A stretch of DNA of 64,000 nt, taken from Bacteroidaceae bacterium. Lineage in GTDB: Bacteria; Bacteroidota; Bacteroidia; Bacteroidales; Bacteroidaceae. The stretch covers positions 1 through 64,000 of the forward strand of contig JAKSJD010000009.1 in assembly GCA_024398435.1 (NCBI GenBank), read 5' to 3'. The translations under genes were made by a program, and so were the position numbers. Each line of letters opens with the position of its first letter. Within the stretch, counting starts at the first letter, position 1. A model generated the notes under the pieces. The model made no database searches. It saw only the letters and a program-made list of their open reading frames with translations, and was not told the origin of the DNA. Shown in pieces: positions 26,403 to 36,203 of this stretch.

Positions 26403-28067
26403 TTACAATCTTTTATTTCTATTATTGAGAGCTATATTATATGCTTTGTAGTAGTTGACGATGAAGTGCTGCCAAAGAGCCTTTTCAGCAATCGATGCAG
26501 CATTCTTTCTTACCTTCGTAACCGTCTTCTTGTCCATAGCAGCAAAATCAAGAACTGTCTGCTTGATACATTCTGCCACTTCCACGAAGTTGTTATCAGT
26601 ACGATGAACTGTCTTCACGCCATCGATGAGTTCGCTATTACCACCCTTCACCTTATTTGCCCAAAGGCCGAAACCAGCAAGGTCGGTCGTGATGCAAGGC
26701 ACATGGAAAGCAACACTTTCCGTTGGAGTGTAGCCCCAAGGCTCATAGTAAGAAGGATAGATATTGAGGTCGTTTCCGATGAGAAGGTCGTAATAATGCA
26801 TATTGAATATTCCGTCCTTTCCATCAAGATAGCAAGGCACGAACACAACCTTCACCTTGTCCTCTGCCCTATTATGCATATCGAGCCAATCCATTTGGTT
26901 CATCACCTTGTCCTGGTCCTTATTGTAGAGGTCGTGAGTAAGACGAGTGTCGCCCATTGGCATCTGAGGTTCGTCCGTTACAGTTGTAAGACGCTTCTGC
27001 AAGTCAGCACGAGGACCCTTCTGCCAAGCTGGTACGTTGATAAACACGAGAACATTCTTCTGAAGAGAAGTATCATGACGAAGTCGGTTGATAGAATCCA
27101 CGAGAAGGTCGATTCCCTTATTCTTGAATTCGTATCTTCCGCCAATACCTATTATGATAGTTTCATCATCGAGTTGCTGTCCAAGCAAAGTACTTGCAAC
27201 GGTAAGCATTACCTTGCGAGCTTTCTTTCTTGCATTGTTAAATGGATTGCCTGCAAACGGAACGAAATCATTCTCAAAACCATTTGTGAGAACTGCATCC
27301 ACCTCTCTATCAAGCAAAGCCTTACACTCGGTTGCGGTAATATCACTTACAGTTGTGAAGCAATCCACATGATGAGCTGTCTGCTTTTCGATTGAGTGCT
27401 TCGACTGCATATTGAGTTCCTCTGCCATTTGGTCGCCATTGTATGCCCAAAGATAGTCATACAGAGGTTTGTTGTTGCCGGCAATGCTTCGGCCAATGCT
27501 TGTAGCATGAGTTGTGAATATTGAAGCAATCTCTGGCACTGCCTTCTGAAGATATAGAGCACCTAAACAGGTCATCCATTCATGTGCCTGATAGACCACA
27601 TTATCTTCCTTCTTTAGGTTGAAGAACTTGTAATAGCTTTCTACCACCTTTGCTGCAGCCCATGCGAACATGCTTGCTTCGTCATAGTCACCATAAGCAT
27701 GAAGTGAATCAACACGGAAATTGTCCCATGCCCATCCATAGATTTCGTTCTTCTGTGGGAAGAAAGGAGTGAAATCTACAAGCACTGCAACTGGTTCGCC
27801 TGGAATGAGCCAACGGCCTACCCTTATCTTGAGACCTTCTTCCGTTGCAGCCTTTCTCCATCGAGCGAGGAGTTGGTGGTTTTCGCGGAAGAGAGGATTT
27901 TCCTTTTCTGCCCAGAAGTCGGGACCGATAAACACAACCTTATTGCCATATTTCTCCACAAGTGTCTTTGCACGGGTTGAGAGAACCGTATAGATTCCCC
28001 CTACCTTATTGCAGACTTCCCATGAAGACTCAAATATGTATTTTGGTGTTAACTGTTGCTCTTGCAT
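26403..28067 (-). CDS. Glycogen synthase of the eukaryote-like GT3 type
   Basis: A 554-aa enzyme. It begins with [23 protein letters not shown], split here as [18 protein letters not shown] and TRA, the GT3 signature for UDP-glucose-dependent synthases. The C-terminal domain carries [14 protein letters not shown] and the two catalytic-region glutamates. Bacterial GlgA is GT5; Bacteroidetes commonly use GT3. It elongates glycogen in the cytoplasm. It begins 3 bp after the valS stop, so translation is coupled to valS. Confidence 0.92.
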   Translation of the reverse strand: MQEQQLTPKYIFESSWEVCNKVGGIYTVLSTRAKTLVEKYGNKVVFIGPDFWAEKENPLFRENHQLLARWRKAATEEGLKIRVGRWLIPGEPVAVLVDFTPFFPQKNEIYGWAWDNFRVDSLHAYGDYDEASMFAWAAAKVVESYYKFFNLKKEDNVVYQAHEWMTCLGALYLQKAVPEIASIFTTHATSIGRSIAGNNKPLYDYLWAYNGDQMAEELNMQSKHSIEKQTAHHVDCFTTVSDITATECKALLDREVDAVLTNGFENDFVPFAGNPFNNARKKARKVMLTVASTLLGQQLDDETIIIGIGGRYEFKNKGIDLLVDSINRLRHDTSLQKNVLVFINVPAWQKGPRADLQKRLTTVTDEPQMPMGDTRLTHDLYNKDQDKVMNQMDWLDMHNRAEDKVKVVFVPCYLDGKDGIFNMHYYDLLIGNDLNIYPSYYEPWGYTPTESVAFHVPCITTDLAGFGLWANKVKGGNSELIDGVKTVHRTDNNFVEVAECIKQTVLDFAAMDKKTVTKVRKNAASIAEKALWQHFIVNYYKAYNIALNNRNKRL

Positions 28068-28070
28068 AAA

Positions 28071-30779
28071 TTATTTCTTAAATGCAGCAATACCTTCCTT
28101 GAGTGCTGCAATCTTTGTTTCGGCATCTGCCTGTTTCTTCTTCTCGAGTTCTACCACCTGTGCAGGTGCGTTCTGAACAAACTTCTCGTTTGAGAGTTTC
28201 TTCTGGATACCCATCAAGAAACCTTCAAGGCGCTTGATTTCGGCTTCCATCTTCTGAATTTCAGCTTCTGCATCGATGAGGTTGCCAAGTGGAACTGCAT
28301 ATTCTGTTGTGCCAACAAGGAATGAAGAAGTACCTTCGCCCTTCTGGTCAACGATATTGATTTCTGAAAGGTTTGCCATCTTCTCGACGAGAGAACCAAG
28401 ACCATTGAGAGCAGCATCCGACTGAGCCACGACTTCGAGAGCGAGCTTCTCCTTTGGAGCAATGTTCTTCTGATTGCGAACAGCACGAACACCTGCTACC
28501 ACTTGCTTCATTTCTTCAATCTGAGCAAGGAGTTTGAAGTCGTCAGCAGTTGGAGCATCGAGTTTCAGACATTGAGACATGATGCTGTCGCCTTCCTTGC
28601 GCTCATAGATGTGTTGCCAGAGTTCTTCTGTGATGAATGGCATGAATGGATGAAGGACCTTGAGGAGAATCTCGAAGAAATTGAGAGTTGCCTCATAAGT
28701 TGCCTTATCTATTGGAGCCTGATATGCAGGCTTTATCATTTCAAGATACCAACCAGAGAATTCGTCAGTAAAGAGCTTGAACACCAACATGAGTGCCTCG
28801 CTGAGACGATACTTTGAATAGAGGTCGTTGAGTTCTACTACAGAATTCTTCACCTGTGCATTGAACCAGTCGATTGCCTTCTTTGAAGATTCTGGCTGAG
28901 CGATGGTTTCGTCAACCTGCCATCCCTGTACAAGACGGAATGCATTCCAAATCTTATTGCAGAATGCTGAACCTTGCTGGCAGAGAGCCTCATCGAAGAG
29001 GATATCATTTCCAGCAGGAGCACTGAGGAGCATACCCATACGAACACCATCGGCTCCAAACTTATCGATAAGAAGCAATGGGTCAGGTGAGTTGCCAAGG
29101 CTCTTCGACATCTTGCGGCCAAGCTTGTCACGTACAATACCTGTGAAGTAAACATTACGGAAAGGAATGTCCTTCATGTATTCCTCGCCTGCCATAATCA
29201 TGCGGGCAACCCAGAAGAAGATGATATCCGGACCTGTTACGAGGTCACAAGTTGGATAATAGTATTTGATTTCCTCATTGTCGGGATTGATTATTCCATC
29301 GAAGAGTGAGATTGGCCAAAGCCATGAAGAGAACCATGTATCAAGTGCATCTTCATCTCTACGGAGTTGGTCGATTGTGATATTCTCATATCCAGGGATT
29401 GCCTTTGCCTTTGCAAGAGCATCTTCTGGAGTGAGGGCTACAACGAACTTCTCATCCTCTTCATTCTCTGAAGGAAGGAAGTAAGCAGGAATACGATGTC
29501 CCCACCAGAGCTGTCGACTGATACACCAATCTTGGATGTTCTCAAGCCAATTTCTGTATGTTGTCACATACTTTGTTGGATAGAACTTGAGCTGTCCGTT
29601 GAGTACTGGTGGAAGAGCAATGTCAGCAAAGTGCTGCATTGAAAGGAACCACTGCTTGCAAAGACGAGGTTCAACGGCTGTGTCTGGATTTCTTTCGCTA
29701 TAGCCAACCTTATTGTCATAGTCTTCAATCTTCTCGAGCAAACCTGCATCACCGAGGTCGATTGCAATCTGCTTACGAACATCAAAGCGATCCTGACCCA
29801 CATACATGCCTGCAGCCTCAGAAAGAGTTCCGTCAGGATTGAAGATATCGATTGTCTCGAGGTTGTGAGTCTTACCGAGCATATAGTCGTTTGCATCGTG
29901 AGCTGGAGTTACCTTCAAGCAACCAGTACCGAATTCAACATCTACATAGCGGTCTTCGATTACAGGAATCACTCTGCCTACGAGCGGAACAATCACCTTA
30001 TGCCCCTTCAACCACTGGTTCTTTGGGTCTTTTGGATTGATACACATTGCTGTATCACCCATGATTGTCTCTGGGCGAGTGGTTGCAACTACTGCATAGT
30101 AGCCTTTTTCATCCTTATGTATGATTTCACCTTCTTCGCCAGTTGGCTGTATTGCTTCCTGATCGGCTACATAATATTTCAGATAATAGAGTTTCGACTT
30201 CTCCTCCTTGAACACGACTTCCTCTCCTGAAAGCACTGTCTGTGCCTTTGGATCCCAGTTGACCATACGAAGGCCACGATAGATAAGGCCTTTGTCGTAG
30301 AGGTCGACGAATACTCGAATAACGCTTTCGCTTCGCTTTTCATCCATTGTGAAGGCTGTACGATCCCAATCACAACTTGCACCAAGTTTGCGAAGTTGCT
30401 TGAGGATGATGCCTCCGTGTTCTTCTGTCCAAGCCCAAGCATGCTCGAGGAACTGCTCGCGTGTAAGGTCGCGCTTGCGGATTCCTTCCTTAGCGAGTTT
30501 GCCAACGACCTTTGCTTCTGTTGCAATTGAAGCATGGTCGGTTCCTGGTACCCAACATGCGTTCTTTCCATCCATGCGGGCCTTGCGGATAAGAATGTCC
30601 TGTATAGTATTGTTGAGCATGTGGCCCATATGGAGCACACCTGTCACATTTGGTGGCGGAATAACAATTGTATAAGGTTCACGACCATCGGGTTTTGAAC
30701 TGAAGAGCTTGTTATCTTCCCAATACTGATACCATTTTCCTTCTACCTCTGAAGGATTGTACTTAGATGCTAATTCCAT
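28071..30779 (-). CDS. valS: Valyl-tRNA synthetase
   Basis: A 902-aa class I synthetase. The HIGH-type motif is [16 protein letters not shown] near residue 42 and [12 protein letters not shown] is the second signature. The editing domain lies between. A C-terminal coiled coil (about 835-900) is rich in Lys and Glu, typical of ValS. First gene of valS-glycogen synthase-glgP. Confidence 0.97.
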   Translation of the reverse strand: MELASKYNPSEVEGKWYQYWEDNKLFSSKPDGREPYTIVIPPPNVTGVLHMGHMLNNTIQDILIRKARMDGKNACWVPGTDHASIATEAKVVGKLAKEGIRKRDLTREQFLEHAWAWTEEHGGIILKQLRKLGASCDWDRTAFTMDEKRSESVIRVFVDLYDKGLIYRGLRMVNWDPKAQTVLSGEEVVFKEEKSKLYYLKYYVADQEAIQPTGEEGEIIHKDEKGYYAVVATTRPETIMGDTAMCINPKDPKNQWLKGHKVIVPLVGRVIPVIEDRYVDVEFGTGCLKVTPAHDANDYMLGKTHNLETIDIFNPDGTLSEAAGMYVGQDRFDVRKQIAIDLGDAGLLEKIEDYDNKVGYSERNPDTAVEPRLCKQWFLSMQHFADIALPPVLNGQLKFYPTKYVTTYRNWLENIQDWCISRQLWWGHRIPAYFLPSENEEDEKFVVALTPEDALAKAKAIPGYENITIDQLRRDEDALDTWFSSWLWPISLFDGIINPDNEEIKYYYPTCDLVTGPDIIFFWVARMIMAGEEYMKDIPFRNVYFTGIVRDKLGRKMSKSLGNSPDPLLLIDKFGADGVRMGMLLSAPAGNDILFDEALCQQGSAFCNKIWNAFRLVQGWQVDETIAQPESSKKAIDWFNAQVKNSVVELNDLYSKYRLSEALMLVFKLFTDEFSGWYLEMIKPAYQAPIDKATYEATLNFFEILLKVLHPFMPFITEELWQHIYERKEGDSIMSQCLKLDAPTADDFKLLAQIEEMKQVVAGVRAVRNQKNIAPKEKLALEVVAQSDAALNGLGSLVEKMANLSEINIVDQKGEGTSSFLVGTTEYAVPLGNLIDAEAEIQKMEAEIKRLEGFLMGIQKKLSNEKFVQNAPAQVVELEKKKQADAETKIAALKEGIAAFKK

Positions 30780-30835
30780 CTTATCAATACTTTGTTTATG
30801 TTGTTTGAATTAATTTGCTTTTACTAAAACGGGTG

Positions 30836-30843
30836 CAAAGGTA
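30836..30843 (-). promoter_or_regulatory. Promoter -7 box for valS operon
   Basis: The minus strand reads TACCTTTGCACCCG, sharing all 14 bases with the rplU and rpsP promoters. About 55 nt of leader. Confidence 0.65.
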
Positions 30844-30872
30844 CAAAAATATTTCCATTCGGCAACCTCTTA

Positions 30873-30898
30873 CGCGCGATAAATTATAATAATGTGTA
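30873..30898 (+). promoter_or_regulatory. Dispersed CGCGCG / AATAATGTGTA element, copy 2
   Basis: CGCGCG, A/T-only sequence, then AATAATGTGTA, pointing to the MecI-type gene at 31127. The ATG at 30892 opens a 35-codon Met-Cys ORF ending at 30999. Hairpins AGGGCG/CGCCCT and CTCTCC/GGGAGAG lie inside it (30930-30975). The 347-bp divergent gap 30780-31126 holds nothing else recognised. Confidence 0.55.
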
Positions 30899-31126
30899 GC
30901 TTTATATCTTTTTGGCCTTCCAAACAAGTAGGGCGGATTGCAATCGCCCTCTCCTATCTGGCATTGGGAGAGGAGGGGAAATCGCCTCATTTCGATTAAT
31001 AAACGTTGTATTTCTAATAATAAATGTTAAAAACGAATGTATTTCGTAAGTTTTCGAATTCTAAATATTTCGAAATACAATTTATTTCATTTACTTTGCA
31101 AGCAGAAAACAAAAAACTCGAATAAT

Positions 31127-31525
31127 ATGAAGCGAAAAGACAACACTTTGACACGGATTGAGTTTCAGGTAATGTCAATCCTCTGGGACATCAACAGTCC
31201 TGCCTGTGGACATGATATTCTTGAACGTTATGACGAACCAAAACCTTCCTACACCACTATTGCCACCTATATGCGCATTCTTTACGAAAAGGGATTTGTG
31301 GATTATTTCAAGAAAGAAGGTGGAGGCAAAACTCAATGGTATATTGCAAAGATAACCCGTGCAGAATACACGAGAATGACAATGGAAACCGTGAAGAAGA
31401 ATTTCTTCGACGGCAATCTAAAGTCGATGTTCAGCTATTTCCTGGAAGAGGAGAATCTTTCGATTGAGGAGATGAAGGAATTGCTCGACAAGCTGGAAGA
31501 CGAGAACAACGATGTAGAACTATAA
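31127..31525 (+). CDS. MecI/BlaI-type winged-helix repressor
   Basis: A 132-aa regulator starting MKRKDNTLTRIEFQVMSILWD, with the winged-helix PSYTTIATYMRILYEKGFVDYFKKEGGGK in parts and a C-terminal dimerisation helix. The in-frame ATG at 31037 would add 30 unrelated residues, so 31127 is preferred. These repressors are inactivated by proteolysis controlled by an M56 partner, which is the next gene, 13 bp downstream. Confidence 0.9.
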   Translation: MKRKDNTLTRIEFQVMSILWDINSPACGHDILERYDEPKPSYTTIATYMRILYEKGFVDYFKKEGGGKTQWYIAKITRAEYTRMTMETVKKNFFDGNLKSMFSYFLEEENLSIEEMKELLDKLEDENNDVEL

Positions 31526-31538
31526 AACCTATCGACCT

Positions 31539-33359
31539 ATGAGTGATTTCCTTTTATATGCAATCAAGTCGGCATTCGTACTTTCGATACTTTATGTGCC
31601 TTACATGCTGATGCTGAGAAACGAGAAGTTCTTCCGTTTCAACCGAATGACTATCATCAGTATTCTGTTACTTTCCGTCTTGTTGCCTCTTTGCAACCTT
31701 CCTTTCCTTTCGCTCGACCAGCAACCAGTGGTACAGGCAGCTCAGCAACAAATTATAGAGATTGGCATTCCCATCAAGACGAATTATGTGGTTGTAGCGA
31801 CCGAAAAGTCGCATTCCATCTCATGGTTCCAAGTTGTGAGCATCATCTATTTGATAGGAATGGCAGTTGTTTTGCTTATTCGTTCCATCCAGTTCTGCCG
31901 AATGGGAATGGTGATTCGAGGTGGAACATTGTGGAAGGAGAAGCAGGATGGAATCAACATTTATTGTCATGCTGATGAAGTTGCGCCTTTCAGTTGGCTC
32001 AACAACATTGTGATTGGCAAGAACGATTATGACAGTAATGGCCATGAAATCATACTTCATGAGAAGGGGCACATCCTATGCCGCCACTCGCTCGACATAA
32101 TTTTCCTCACACTCGTCCAGATGCTCCAATGGTGGAATCCGTTGGTTTACATCCTTGGCATGAGCCTTCGGGATGTCCACGAATATGAAGCAGATGATTA
32201 TGTACTTCGTGAAGGTGTAAGCCTCAATGGCTATCAAAAGATACTAATAACAAAGGCAATCGAATCAAGTAGCTACACTTTTGCCAACAATTTCAACCAT
32301 AGTTTAATCAAAAAAAGAATTTTCATGATGAGCAAGAAGAATTCAAATCCATGGCGAAGAAGTAAAGCTTTGTACTTCATCCCAATGGTGGCAATTGCCT
32401 TGAGTGCGTTCGCCACTCCAAAGTTTATCGCTCCCATCGAAGAGGCAGTGGAAAACCTCAACGATAATCCTGTAATGGTAGAACCCGTAGATACCTGCAA
32501 TGCCGAAATCAATCCTGATGACTACACTATCCTTATAGACGGAAAAATGTCAACATCTGAAGAATTGAAGAATCTCGACAAATCCATGATTGCCCATGCC
32601 ACCATCATCGACGATGTAGATAAAGTAAAGCAGCAGTTTGGCAATCAAATGACGAAACCTGCCATTGTCATTCAAACTATGACAGAGAAGGATGATAATG
32701 TGGCAAAGGGAAAGGCCAAATATGTTCGGGTAATGAAAGACGAACACAATCGAATCATCGGTTTCAAGCCTACGAATGAAAGCATTGGCAATCCTGTTGC
32801 CGGTCAAATCAATGAGGTTCCAGTCGATCATGTATACATTTTCAATGGCACCGAAGGCGGAAATGTCTATGATGTCACACTCGACCAATGCCGACAAGCC
32901 ACAGAAGATGAAGTTGCCAATATAGAGAAACTGCATTACAATCAGTATTTACTGACTACCAGTCCTGATGGTTCTGCTAAGTTCAACAATAAGGACAAGG
33001 GAGGCCTCTTGATTCTAAGCATAATATCCGAATCAGAACTTAAAGCCAAGCTAGAAGAATCTGCAAGTGCTTCTCCATCCATTATTGAAGTCAAACAAGA
33101 TAATGGTGTGAATAGCAAGAGCATCAAAATCGAAATCAAGGAGAATGGCGACGTTCTCTTCGGTGAAGATGGAAAGAAAATGAGAGTGGTTTCGGATGAG
33201 GAACTAAAGCAGGAAATTCGCAACTTGAGCAACACTACATTGCAAGCAAAGGTAACTACCGATATGAATGCAGCACAGGAACAGCTTGATACAGTGAGGG
33301 ACATCTTTAGAATTGCAGAAAAAGTCCAAGTGACATACAAAATGGAAAAAGAGAAATAG
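31539..33359 (+). CDS. M56 (BlaR1/MecR1-like) membrane metallopeptidase, 606 aa
   Basis: N-terminal hydrophobic segments lie at about 5-25, 37-55 and 90-110. The zinc site is HEKGH (residue about 177) with a following EADDYVLREG glutamate, and another membrane span lies near 285-305. The 300-residue C-terminal part is outside the membrane and has no penicillin-binding motifs, unlike BlaR1. It has the usual Bacteroidetes layout with a repressor partner. The signal sensed is unknown. Confidence 0.88.
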   Translation: MSDFLLYAIKSAFVLSILYVPYMLMLRNEKFFRFNRMTIISILLLSVLLPLCNLPFLSLDQQPVVQAAQQQIIEIGIPIKTNYVVVATEKSHSISWFQVVSIIYLIGMAVVLLIRSIQFCRMGMVIRGGTLWKEKQDGINIYCHADEVAPFSWLNNIVIGKNDYDSNGHEIILHEKGHILCRHSLDIIFLTLVQMLQWWNPLVYILGMSLRDVHEYEADDYVLREGVSLNGYQKILITKAIESSSYTFANNFNHSLIKKRIFMMSKKNSNPWRRSKALYFIPMVAIALSAFATPKFIAPIEEAVENLNDNPVMVEPVDTCNAEINPDDYTILIDGKMSTSEELKNLDKSMIAHATIIDDVDKVKQQFGNQMTKPAIVIQTMTEKDDNVAKGKAKYVRVMKDEHNRIIGFKPTNESIGNPVAGQINEVPVDHVYIFNGTEGGNVYDVTLDQCRQATEDEVANIEKLHYNQYLLTTSPDGSAKFNNKDKGGLLILSIISESELKAKLEESASASPSIIEVKQDNGVNSKSIKIEIKENGDVLFGEDGKKMRVVSDEELKQEIRNLSNTTLQAKVTTDMNAAQEQLDTVRDIFRIAEKVQVTYKMEKEK

Positions 33360-33446
33360 CAATAGACATAAGGTTAATTTAGCCTCTAAAAGTTAAACAA
33401 AGCAAAGAAAGTAAAACAGTAATCAATTAATCAAATGCAATTGCTC

Positions 33447-33482
33447 AATCGCACTGAACTGCGAAGTTCGGTGCGATTTTTT
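33447..33482 (+). terminator. Rho-independent terminator after M56 gene
   Basis: AATCGCACTGAACT (33447-33460) pairs with AGTTCGGTGCGATT (33465-33478) around GCGA, with one G-T pair, followed by TTTT. Confidence 0.92.
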
Positions 33483-33671
33483 CTTTTCCTCGAATCACAA
33501 TACTCTGAAAAATCATTCCTCCACTTTTACTTATGCCTTCTCGCCTTTCACTTTCGTTTCGGGACCTTTCTATTTAATCCCATTCAAGCTTCCAAAGCAC
33601 TCCACTTATATTTCCTCAAACATTTTCTTTCATTTCCACAAGCATTTTCCGACATTTTCCCTAACATTTCC
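33483..33671. other. Gene-free pyrimidine-rich stretch
   Basis: About 190 bp whose plus strand is mostly C and T, with repeated CATTTTC-like words near the right end. No gene, promoter or hairpin was recognised. It separates the M56 terminator from the promoter at 33672. Confidence 0.6.
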
Positions 33672-33702
33672 TTTGTCAATCAAAAATAAAGTACTATCTT
33701 TG
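33672..33702 (+). promoter_or_regulatory. Promoter for HU-like gene at 33890
   Basis: TTTG (33672-33675), 19 bp, TATCTTTG (33695-33702). Transcription should begin near 33709, directly before array D. Confidence 0.82.
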
Positions 33703-33718
33703 CAGCGAAAAAGTTAGA

Positions 33719-33805
33719 GTCATAAGTTATGACTTCAACGTCATAAGGTTATGTCTCACAAATCATAATGTTACGACTTCAGAGTCATAAGTTATGACTT
33801 GCAAA
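33719..33805 (-). repeat. 22-bp tandem repeat array D inside an mRNA leader (four units)
   Basis: Unit starts on the plus strand are 33719, 33740, 33762 and 33784 (spacing 21, 22, 22). Units carry the palindrome GTCATAAGTTATGAC or variants. On the minus strand they read TGAAGTCAT then AACTTATGACTC, close to family C. It lies between the promoter and the HU-like gene, so it is transcribed, and each unit can form a small hairpin. Confidence 0.9.
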
Positions 33806-33889
33806 ATGAAGCAAGGAATTTTGACGAATGCAAAACGGAAAAGGCAGATTATCAAGTAAATAAAATATAAAACTAAAACAAACATTATC

Positions 33890-34510
33890 ATGAAGTACAT
33901 CAAACAGGAATTTGCGGATTTCCATGCCAAGGGCACTCCTCAGCACTACATCCGCCCTCAAATCGAGGCTCACATCCATTGGAAGGAACTCATTAGCCGA
34001 ATGCGCTACCATAACCAAAGTCTTTCGGAAGGCGAAATCGTGACCGTCATGGAACAACTCGAAAAGACGGTGAGCGAACTCTTGGCTCAGGGATTTGCAG
34101 TGGAAATCGGCAATCTCGGCTACCTCTCCCCTTCTCTCGGCCTTAAGAAAGGCAAGGAAATGGATTCGCTCGAAGGCAATGACCCTAAGCGAAATGCCCA
34201 AAGCATCAAGGTGGACGGAATCGATGTGAGCATCAACCGAAAGTTCGTGGAAAAGGTGGACAAGATGGCTCATATAGAATATGGAGGCACAGTTCGTTTG
34301 CGTCAAAAGGTGTACACCAAAACGCAACGACTCGAGAAAGCAAAGGAACACATCCAGAGATACGGTTTTATCCGCATTTTCGACTACATGAACCTCGTAA
34401 ATATCTCTCACACTCAGGCAGTTGTCGAACTTCGCGAATTCGCAAACGACCCAGAAACCCACATTACTCGTCAAGGCAAGAAGGCTTCGCTCATGTACGT
34501 CTTAAAATAA
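33890..34510 (+). CDS. HU-related DNA-binding protein with C-terminal extension, 206 aa
   Basis: Residues 20-125 match the longer HU-related class (HIHWKELISRM, FAVEIGNLGYLSPSLGLKKGKEM). Residues 130-206 form an added basic domain with RIFDYMNLVNISHTQAVVELREF, which could be a helix-turn-helix, although I do not recognise its family. The gene has its own promoter and a 180-nt leader with array D. A transcribed repeat array ahead of a DNA-binding protein suggests autoregulation (inference). Confidence 0.82.
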   Translation: MKYIKQEFADFHAKGTPQHYIRPQIEAHIHWKELISRMRYHNQSLSEGEIVTVMEQLEKTVSELLAQGFAVEIGNLGYLSPSLGLKKGKEMDSLEGNDPKRNAQSIKVDGIDVSINRKFVEKVDKMAHIEYGGTVRLRQKVYTKTQRLEKAKEHIQRYGFIRIFDYMNLVNISHTQAVVELREFANDPETHITRQGKKASLMYVLK

Positions 34511-34627
34511 TACACTTTCCTTCGCTTTCGCACTCCCTTTATGTTGAAAAGTCGGAAAGAATAGAATATTTATCTGCCGAAGGACAAGATTTCGGCCCTT
34601 CGGCTTGGAATATTCGGTAATTTGTCG

Positions 34628-34635
34628 TATCTTTG
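34628..34635 (+). promoter_or_regulatory. Promoter -7 box for amidase gene
   Basis: TATCTTTG followed by CATTG, with CTTG 18 bp upstream. The leader contains a GTTGC/GCAAC hairpin near 34650-34664. Confidence 0.65.
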
Positions 34636-34685
34636 CATTGAATATTGCACGTTGCATAGCAACATGCAAGTGAAGAACGTTTACA

Positions 34686-36125
34686 ATGATCAAGAAAACA
34701 ATTCATACCATACTCGTCCTCTGCTTGGCCCTCGCCTTGCCTCTCACGGCCATGGGACAAAACGACAAGTTCATCGTCGTTCTCGATGCCGGACACGGAG
34801 GCCATGATGCAGGTGCAGTAGGACGACCAACCACCAACCGCGAGAAAGACATCAACCTCGCAATCACACTGAAAGTCGGCCAGTTGCTGAAGAAAAACTG
34901 TCCCGATGTGCAGGTGCTCTACACTCGCGACACTGACGTTTTCGTCACTCTCGACGGCCGAGCAAACATTGCCAACAAGGCAAAGGCAAACCTCTTCGTC
35001 AGCATCCACACCAACGCAATCGAGCGCTCGCCTTCGCGTCAGCCAGTGGGTGTACAATCCTACACATTGAGCCTCAAGACGGTAGGTACAAACCTCGAAG
35101 TGGAAAAGCGCGAGAACTCGGTCATCCAGTTTGAAGCCGACGGAGAGCAGAAATACAGTTTTGCCAATCCAAACTCCAGCGAATCGGACATTATCTTCGA
35201 ACTCATGCAAGACCAGGACATGCAGGAAAGTGTGAACTTCGCCAAGCTTGCCCAGGAAGAAATGGTAAGAAGCGGTGGACGAAACGATATGGGAGTGCTC
35301 CAAGCCAATTTGGCCGTACTCCGACTCACCTACATGCCTTCAGTGCTTCTTGAGGTAGGATTCATCTCAACCCCAGCCGAAGAAACATTTCTCATGTCGG
35401 ACGAAGGACGAACAGTAATGGCTCAGTGTATCTACAACGCCATTTCAAGATACAAAACCCAACATACGGGTCGAATGTCAAACCTTGAAAAGATTGACAC
35501 AAAGGCAGCTAACAAAATCGTTGAGGAACGAGAGGCAGAACGCCTGAAACAGGAAGCCGCCCAAGCCGAAGCCGATGCGAAGAAAGCAGAAGATGAAAGA
35601 AAAGCAGATGAAGCACGTGCAGCTCAAGCTGCTGAAGCACAAGCCAAAGCACAGGAAGCTCGCGAAATAGCTGAACGAGACAATGCCGAAGCTAAGCAAG
35701 CCACTGCTAACCGAAAGGCCGCAGAAGCACAACTCAAACAAGCTGACGATGCTCTCAAGAAGGCAGAAAACGAACTCAAACTGGCTCAGGCAGCGACTCA
35801 AAACCCTGCCCTACTATCGAAAATTCCGACTTCTTCAAATTCAAAGACAACTCAACCAACTGCCGGAATCGTGTTCAAAGTTCAGCTCTTTGCCTCACAA
35901 AGAGAAATCAAGAAAGGCAGTGCCGAAATGAAAGGACTTGATGCTGATTCGTTCAAGGAAGGCGACCTCTACAAATACACTTATGGAGCAACAACCGACT
36001 ACAACGAGATTCTTCGCATCAAGAAGGAAATCGCAAGCAAGTTCCCCGACACATTCATCGTTGCCTTCAAGGATGGAGTCAAGATGAACACAAACGAAGC
36101 CATCAAACAATGGAGGGCTAAATAA
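34686..36125 (+). CDS. N-acetylmuramoyl-L-alanine amidase (AmiC-like) with SPOR domain
   Basis: A 479-aa exported enzyme. The signal peptide ends near residue 24 (TAMGQ). The Amidase_3 domain has zinc residues in DAGHGGHDAG, the EKD motif and SIHTNA, and a conserved LLEVGFISTPAEE near 220. A long Ala/Glu/Lys coiled coil spans about 265-370. The SPOR domain is the last 80 residues. It cuts stem peptides from septal murein during division. The Bacteroidales amidase is typically followed by an MCE gene, as here, 78 bp on. Confidence 0.93.
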   Translation: MIKKTIHTILVLCLALALPLTAMGQNDKFIVVLDAGHGGHDAGAVGRPTTNREKDINLAITLKVGQLLKKNCPDVQVLYTRDTDVFVTLDGRANIANKAKANLFVSIHTNAIERSPSRQPVGVQSYTLSLKTVGTNLEVEKRENSVIQFEADGEQKYSFANPNSSESDIIFELMQDQDMQESVNFAKLAQEEMVRSGGRNDMGVLQANLAVLRLTYMPSVLLEVGFISTPAEETFLMSDEGRTVMAQCIYNAISRYKTQHTGRMSNLEKIDTKAANKIVEEREAERLKQEAAQAEADAKKAEDERKADEARAAQAAEAQAKAQEAREIAERDNAEAKQATANRKAAEAQLKQADDALKKAENELKLAQAATQNPALLSKIPTSSNSKTTQPTAGIVFKVQLFASQREIKKGSAEMKGLDADSFKEGDLYKYTYGATTDYNEILRIKKEIASKFPDTFIVAFKDGVKMNTNEAIKQWRAK

Positions 36126-36149
36126 CAAGAAAAAAGAAACAGACGCTCA

Positions 36150-36178
36150 CGCGCATATATAATATATAATAATGTGTA
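36150..36178 (+). promoter_or_regulatory. Dispersed CGCGC / AATAATGTGTA element, copy 3
   Basis: CGCGC, A/T-only sequence, then AATAATGTGTA, directly ahead of the MCE gene. The ATG at 36172 opens a nine-codon Met-Cys ORF that stops at 36201, 2 bp before the MCE start at 36204. Confidence 0.6.
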
Positions 36179-36203
36179 ACCAAACTACATACAAGTTCTA
36201 AGG

